Positions 1-5,969 of a stretch of 5,969 bases of DNA are shown one piece after another (within the stretch, counting starts at the first letter, position 1; every line of letters starts with the position of its first letter). Source of the stretch: SHLQ01 sp964445255 (GTDB lineage Bacteria > Actinomycetota > Acidimicrobiia > Acidimicrobiales > SHLQ01). A model generated the notes under the pieces. That model was not told the DNA's origin and did no database searches. It was given only the letters and a program-made list of their open reading frames with translations. Both the position numbers and the translations under genes were made by a program. The stretch covers positions 1-5,969 of the forward strand of contig CAYUKM010000154.1 in NCBI GenBank assembly GCA_964445255.1, read 5' to 3'.

Positions 1-3251
<3,251 letters not shown>

Positions 3252-3260
<9 letters not shown>

Positions 3261-3327
3261 GTCTGGTCTCGAAGGGGCAGGCGACTCCGTCGCAATTCCG
3301 CCCCTTCGAGCTGCAGACCTAGCCAGG
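3252..3327 (+). terminator. Long hairpin at the end of rpoC, likely transcription terminator
   Basis: The two arms pair almost end to end. 3252-3255 pairs with 3324-3327. After one C/C mismatch, 3257-3265 pairs perfectly with 3314-3322 (CTAGGTCTG with CAGACCTAG). A small internal loop follows (3266-3267 against 3311-3313), then 3268-3278 pairs perfectly with 3300-3310 (CTCGAAGGGGC with GCCCCTTCGAG). Inside the apical loop a further GCGAC/GTCGC stem (3281-3285 with 3289-3293) closes on three bases. About 29 base pairs form in total. The rpoC stop codon is inside the lower stem. No run of T follows, so it is not a canonical intrinsic terminator, but U-poor hairpins are often proposed as terminators in GC-rich Actinobacteria. 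It could also protect the 3' end of the mRNA. Confidence 0.75.
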
Positions 3328-3417
3328 CACACTGTTCTCCCGGGCTTCGCCCTCCAGCTGTCGCAATCCGTCGCCTAGCGGCTCCTCGATGCTCCGCTGC
3401 TGGCCGGACTCATTTTG
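3328..3417. other. Non-coding spacer between the two hairpins
   Basis: No gene is supported here. The stretch holds a small GGGC-TTC-GCCC hairpin (3342-3352). GTCGCAATCCG at 3360-3370 nearly repeats GTCGCAATTCCG at 3289-3300, in the apical part of the preceding terminator-like hairpin. On the minus strand one frame is open for 40 codons (3322-3441) and reads protein-like, but it lacks a start codon and a ribosome binding site. Its composition resembles an intergenic dispersed repeat or a gene remnant; one window cannot tell these apart. Confidence 0.5.
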
Positions 3418-3469
3418 AAAATCTGTGGTCGGTTTCCGGCGCTATTGACTGATTTTGGACCACAGATTT
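3418..3469 (-). terminator. Inverted repeat 13 bases past the permease stop, likely bidirectional terminator
   Basis: AAATCTGTGGTC (3419-3430) and GACCACAGATTT (3458-3469) form a perfect 12-bp stem around a 27-base loop. Read on the minus strand, the stem begins 13 bases past the permease stop codon. It has an A-run at its 5' foot and a T-run at its 3' foot, ending in TTTTC, the pattern of an intrinsic terminator. In the plus direction the ending is ATTTC, so it could also act as a backstop for rpoC transcription. The long loop is the main weakness of the call. Confidence 0.65.
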
Positions 3470-3481
3470 CTTGATCTGGTC

Positions 3482-5248
3482 TCAGCCAGCGCTGGCGGCG
3501 ACTATTGTGCTGATTACTGCGATGGTGGTTAGCGATAGCGGGATGCCGATTCGGAGGTAGTCGCTGAATCGGTAGCCGCCGGGGCCGTAGACCATCATGT
3601 TTGTTTGGTAGCCGACGGGGGTGAGGAAAGAAGCGGATCCGGCGACTGCGATGCCGATCACGAGTAGCCGTGGGTCGAGACCGGTTTGTTCTGCGACGTC
3701 GAGCGCTATCGGGAACGCCAATACGACCGCAGCGGCGTTGGTGATGAGCTCGGTGAGGACCATTGTCGTGATCAGTAGCCCGACGATTGCGCCGACGGTT
3801 CCGAAGGTGCCGAAGCTATCGAGGATGCCGCCAGCGACTCGCTGATCGAGCCCGGTCTCAGAAACTGCGGCGCCAAGGCCGAAGGCACCGCCGATCATCA
3901 GAACAACATTGACGTCGACGGCGTCGCGAGCTTCTCGGGGGCGGAGGATTCCAAAGGCCACGATCAAGATGGCGGCGAGGATCGTCGACCGCGTAATCGG
4001 TAGAAGGCCGAAAAGGGGCAAGCCAACAGCGATGGCGAGAGCAAGCAGAGCTAGCGGCCGACCGCGGTCGGGGATGGGAATCTCGGCATCTAGGCGTGAG
4101 ATCAGAAGAAACTCGCCCGTGTTCCTCCAGCGCTCGCGAAAGGAGCGGGGCGCCACGATTAGCAGCGTGTCGCCAGCACGAAAGCGAACCGAACCCGGTT
4201 GGCCATCCACTAGCTCACCACTTCGATGAACCGCAAGGATTGCGGCGCCGTAGCGTTGTCGAAAACCGACCTCGATTGCGGTTTGGCCGACGACAGGTGA
4301 ACTGGGACCAATCACCAATTCGTAGTAACCCGTACTTGACGGGTTGCCGAGTGCTTTAGAGGCGACGTTGTCGGCTACCGAGAGACCCGCGAACTTCTGG
4401 AGGGCTACCACCTGATCGACCTGGCCAGCGAACGTTAGCTGGTCACCGCCACGAAGCATCTGATTTGGAAGCACCGGTGCGATTGTCTGATCGGGGCGAT
4501 CAATCTGGGTGAGGAAAAGTCCATCGAGGTGCCGGAGTCCAGCATCGGTCACGGACACTCCGTCAAGGGCCCCATCGGAGTCGACACTCATTGCGATCGT
4601 GAAAGCGCGGGCACCGTTCGCAGATGGTTCAGCGGGCCGTCTGCGCTTAGGCAAGAACGGTGCGCCGATCAAGATGACGACGAGCCCAATGATGAGGAGG
4701 GGCACGCCGATCGTGGCGAGTTCGAACAACCCGAGGGGTTCTTCGCCGGCGCTCTCGAGGAGGCCTGACGCGACCAAGTTCGTTGAGGTTCCGATTGCCG
4801 TCAGTGCGCCGCCGAGGATTGTTGCATACGAAAGCGGAATGAGAAACGAACTCGCTGAACGCCCCTGACCATCTGCCCACCGGGTTACCGCTGGAGTCAA
4901 CATGGCAACGATCGGGGTGTTGGCAAGGAAGGCACTACCCACCGCCGATGGAACCAATAGTTTCGAGAGATCTGCGCGAAGCCCTCCTGGCTGGTTCAGG
5001 AGCTTTGATATGAGGGGCTCAAGTGCGCCGGTACGGTCGATGGCCCCGGCGATTACGTAGAGGGCGGCGACGGTGATTGGAGCGGTATTGGAGAACCCCG
5101 AAAAGGCTTGCCCTGCATCGGTTACACCGAGCACAAACAGCGCCGCGGAAGTGCCAATGACCGCGGCTGGAGGTGATAGCCGTCCGGTCACTAAAGCAGC
5201 AACCATCACGGCAAGAGCACCGAGTGTTATCCAGGCATCGAAACCCAC
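3482..5248 (-). CDS. SLC13/DASS-family permease with two RCK_C (TrkA_C) domains
   Basis: This is a complete 588-residue inner-membrane anion transporter. The N-terminal membrane half (residues 1-200) has about six hydrophobic segments, near 6-22, 28-44, 55-72, 96-121, 136-163 and 177-199. It carries the family signatures FLANTPIVAML (N110-T111-P112) and GTSTN (153-157), the substrate/cation-site motif of the first repeat. A hydrophilic block (201-395) holds two RCK_C-like beta-rich modules, about 213-288 and 304-388; each ends in the typical GD-x-L segment (RGGDQLTF, RAGDTLLIV). The second membrane half (398-586) repeats the motif as ELITNAAAVV (500-509) and TPVGYQTN (543-550). Family members move sulfate or di/tricarboxylates, usually coupled to sodium; the substrate cannot be assigned here. 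The start is GTG at 5248-5246, preceded by AGGA at five bases; the first internal Met (residue 15) would cut the first membrane segment. It converges on rpoC and lies 92 bp downstream of the RTX gene on the same strand. Confidence 0.93.
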   Translation of the reverse strand: MGFDAWITLGALAVMVAALVTGRLSPPAAVIGTSAALFVLGVTDAGQAFSGFSNTAPITVAALYVIAGAIDRTGALEPLISKLLNQPGGLRADLSKLLVPSAVGSAFLANTPIVAMLTPAVTRWADGQGRSASSFLIPLSYATILGGALTAIGTSTNLVASGLLESAGEEPLGLFELATIGVPLLIIGLVVILIGAPFLPKRRRPAEPSANGARAFTIAMSVDSDGALDGVSVTDAGLRHLDGLFLTQIDRPDQTIAPVLPNQMLRGGDQLTFAGQVDQVVALQKFAGLSVADNVASKALGNPSSTGYYELVIGPSSPVVGQTAIEVGFRQRYGAAILAVHRSGELVDGQPGSVRFRAGDTLLIVAPRSFRERWRNTGEFLLISRLDAEIPIPDRGRPLALLALAIAVGLPLFGLLPITRSTILAAILIVAFGILRPREARDAVDVNVVLMIGGAFGLGAAVSETGLDQRVAGGILDSFGTFGTVGAIVGLLITTMVLTELITNAAAVVLAFPIALDVAEQTGLDPRLLVIGIAVAGSASFLTPVGYQTNMMVYGPGGYRFSDYLRIGIPLSLTTIAVISTIVAASAG

Positions 5249-5257
5249 AACGTTCCT
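5249..5257 (-). promoter_or_regulatory. Ribosome binding site of the SLC13 permease
   Basis: On the minus strand AGGA occupies 5257-5254 and is separated by five bases from the GTG start codon at 5248-5246. This supports the GTG start over the first internal Met at residue 15. Confidence 0.6.
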
Positions 5258-5340
5258 ATCGGAGCCGCCACCGAAATCAGAAGTCTAACGGCCCCAACAT
5301 CAAGGACGCCTAAAGATCACCTAGCTTGTGCCGGGGTAGG
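5258..5340 (-). other. Spacer between the RTX gene and the permease
   Basis: No coding sequence is supported here. No stem-loop with a T-run was seen after the RTX stop, so transcription could continue into the permease. A TTGATG hexamer on the minus strand could be a weak -35 element, but no convincing -10 box lies at a suitable distance, so no promoter is called. Confidence 0.4.
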
Positions 5341-5969
5341 TCAGCTGCGTACCGTCTCGCAGAGCATGCGGTCTACCGCAGTTCCGCCGTTGCAAGCATC
5401 GTGTCCGTTGCCACCCAACAGGATGTCCTTGTGGCGACCGCCAAAGAGTCGGTCGGCTGCGTCGCCGCCGCGGAGGTCGTCGGCGCCCTGCCCACCGTTC
5501 AAGATGTCTGCGCCCCTACCACCCACGAGGGTGTCGGGTCCGTTTTGTCCACGAACGACATCGGGGCCGGTGTTACCGAGAATGACGTCGGATCCGCCGC
5601 CTCCGTAGATTTCATCGGCTCCTGCTCCGCCGCAGATCACGTCGTTGCCTTGGAGGCCTTCGATAATGTCGTCGCCGCCTAGACCGTGAATGACGTCAGC
5701 ACGAGACGTTCCAACGATCGTGTCGGCTCCATCGGTTCCGACGATCGTGGCTACGCGACCTGAGCAACGAACCGCTCCTTCGACCTTTTCAACCACCGGG
5801 GTTGAGGCCTTGACCGGTTCGCGGACCGGCTCAGGTCGTGGGGTCGGAGCCGGTTGAGGTGTCGGCGCAGGCTGAGTGGTCGGCGCAGGCTGAGGTGCGA
5901 CCGTGGTCTGCGGTGCAGCGGTGGTCTGCGGTGCAGCGGTGGTCTGCGGTGCAGCGGTGGTCTGCGGTG
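5341..5969 (-). CDS. RTX calcium-binding repeat protein, N-terminus outside the window
   Basis: The frame is open from the right edge to TGA at 5343-5341, giving 209 complete codons. In protein order it has: a Pro/Thr/Ala/Gln-rich linker (about 5797-5969) with TTAAPQ hexapeptides grading into PAPTPQ and PEPVRE units; a short bridge with one Cys (CSGR, near 5755-5766); then 14 consecutive nonapeptides of the GGxGxDxUx type (5362-5739), with Asp at position 6 of every unit; and a short Cys-containing end (CETVRS). RTX nonapeptides fold into parallel beta-rolls that bind calcium between turns, typically in exported proteins. The Pro-rich linker and the few cysteines (four in the visible C-terminal part) fit an extracytoplasmic location, but the signal peptide and any catalytic domain would lie upstream. 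GTG at 5796-5794 could serve as a start, but the reading frame and its repeats continue well beyond it, so it is probably internal. Function beyond calcium binding is unknown. Confidence 0.9.
   Translation of the reverse strand, partial: PQTTAAPQTTAAPQTTAAPQTTVAPQPAPTTQPAPTPQPAPTPRPEPVREPVKASTPVVEKVEGAVRCSGRVATIVGTDGADTIVGTSRADVIHGLGGDDIIEGLQGNDVICGGAGADEIYGGGGSDVILGNTGPDVVRGQNGPDTLVGGRGADILNGGQGADDLRGGDAADRLFGGRHKDILLGGNGHDACNGGTAVDRMLCETVRS
5362..5739 (-). repeat. Array of 14 RTX nonapeptide repeats
   Basis: The translated array runs in strict nine-residue register for 126 residues, from GTDGADTIV (5739-5713) to GGTAVDRML (5388-5362). The sixth residue is Asp in all 14 units. The first and last units are degenerate in the glycine positions (GTSRAD, GGDAAD, GGRHKD, GGTAVD), while the central ones are near consensus (GGAGADEIY, GGGGSDVIL). 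The DNA copies have diverged, so the repeat is clear at protein level but weak at nucleotide level. Confidence 0.92.
5861..5894 (-). repeat. Older, diverged 18-bp repeat pair in the same linker
   Basis: GTCGGCGCAGGCTGAG is present at 5861-5876 and again at 5879-5894, an 18-base spacing that keeps the period of the neighbouring array. In the protein these are PAPTTQ and PAPTPQ, followed by PAPTPR and PEPVRE. The six-residue period thus carries on in degenerate form toward the RTX domain, as expected if the linker grew by repeated duplication. Confidence 0.85.
5903..5969 (-). repeat. 18-bp tandem repeat coding for TTAAPQ hexapeptides
   Basis: The plus-strand unit GTGGTCTGCGGTGCAGCG occurs at 5903-5920, 5921-5938 and 5939-5956 with no mismatch. 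A partial fourth copy of 13 bases (5957-5969) is cut by the window edge, so the array probably continues. Eighteen bases are six codons, so copy number can change without shifting the frame. Confidence 0.97.

Noticed and set aside
3322..3441. Minus-strand frame of 40 codons ending at TAG 3321-3319, reading like a charged helical peptide
   Set aside because: It has no ATG or usable GTG start and no ribosome binding site, and it runs through both hairpin regions. It is kept only as a possible repeat or gene remnant.
5326..5682. Open reading frame of 118 codons on the plus strand opposite the RTX gene
   Set aside because: It is the complement of the RTX repeats. The low-complexity V/A/D-rich translation follows from the repeated Gly-Asp codons on the other strand.
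5794..5796. GTG at 5796 as the start of the RTX gene
   Set aside because: The same frame continues without a stop to the window edge and encodes a regular six-residue repeat, as expected of real coding sequence.
5903..5969. CRISPR array suggested by the short tandem repeats
   Set aside because: The 18-bp units are directly adjacent with no spacers and lie in frame within a coding sequence.

Overview
The window looks like actinobacterial chromosomal DNA. The RNA polymerase beta-prime fragment that fills the first 3.26 kb reads very close, from memory, to actinobacterial RpoC such as that of Mycobacterium tuberculosis. Its divergences suggest a deep-branching actinobacterium, perhaps an Acidimicrobiia-type lineage; that placement is inference and no search was run. 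The DNA is GC-rich, a GTG start is used, and an RTX protein of a style common in Actinobacteria lies at the far end.

Layout: (1) 1-3260, plus strand: the 3' end of rpoC, missing roughly its first 200 codons. (2) 3261-3481: a 221-bp gap between convergent genes, holding a long hairpin that starts inside the last rpoC codons and a second perfect 12-bp inverted repeat close to the end of the facing gene. (3) 3482-5248, minus strand: a complete SLC13/DASS-type membrane permease with two RCK_C (TrkA_C) domains inserted between its two membrane halves. (4) 5249-5340: a 92-bp spacer carrying the ribosome binding site of the permease. (5) 5341-5969, minus strand: the 3' part of a gene for an RTX (calcium-binding nonapeptide) protein, with a Pro/Thr/Ala/Gln-rich linker built on 18-bp tandem repeats. 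It is open through the right edge of the window.

Functionally, the rpoC end is core transcription machinery, insulated from the minus-strand genes by two terminator-like structures. The permease and the RTX gene face the same way and no hairpin was seen between them, so they may share a transcript, but nothing in the sequence ties their functions together.

The most notable observation is in RpoC. The second zinc-binding site of beta-prime, normally four cysteines, has none of them (Pro, Asp, Ser, Ser instead), although the flanking sequence and the catalytic motifs are fully conserved. No mobile element, CRISPR array, tRNA or rRNA was seen, and no clearly new multi-gene system is visible.
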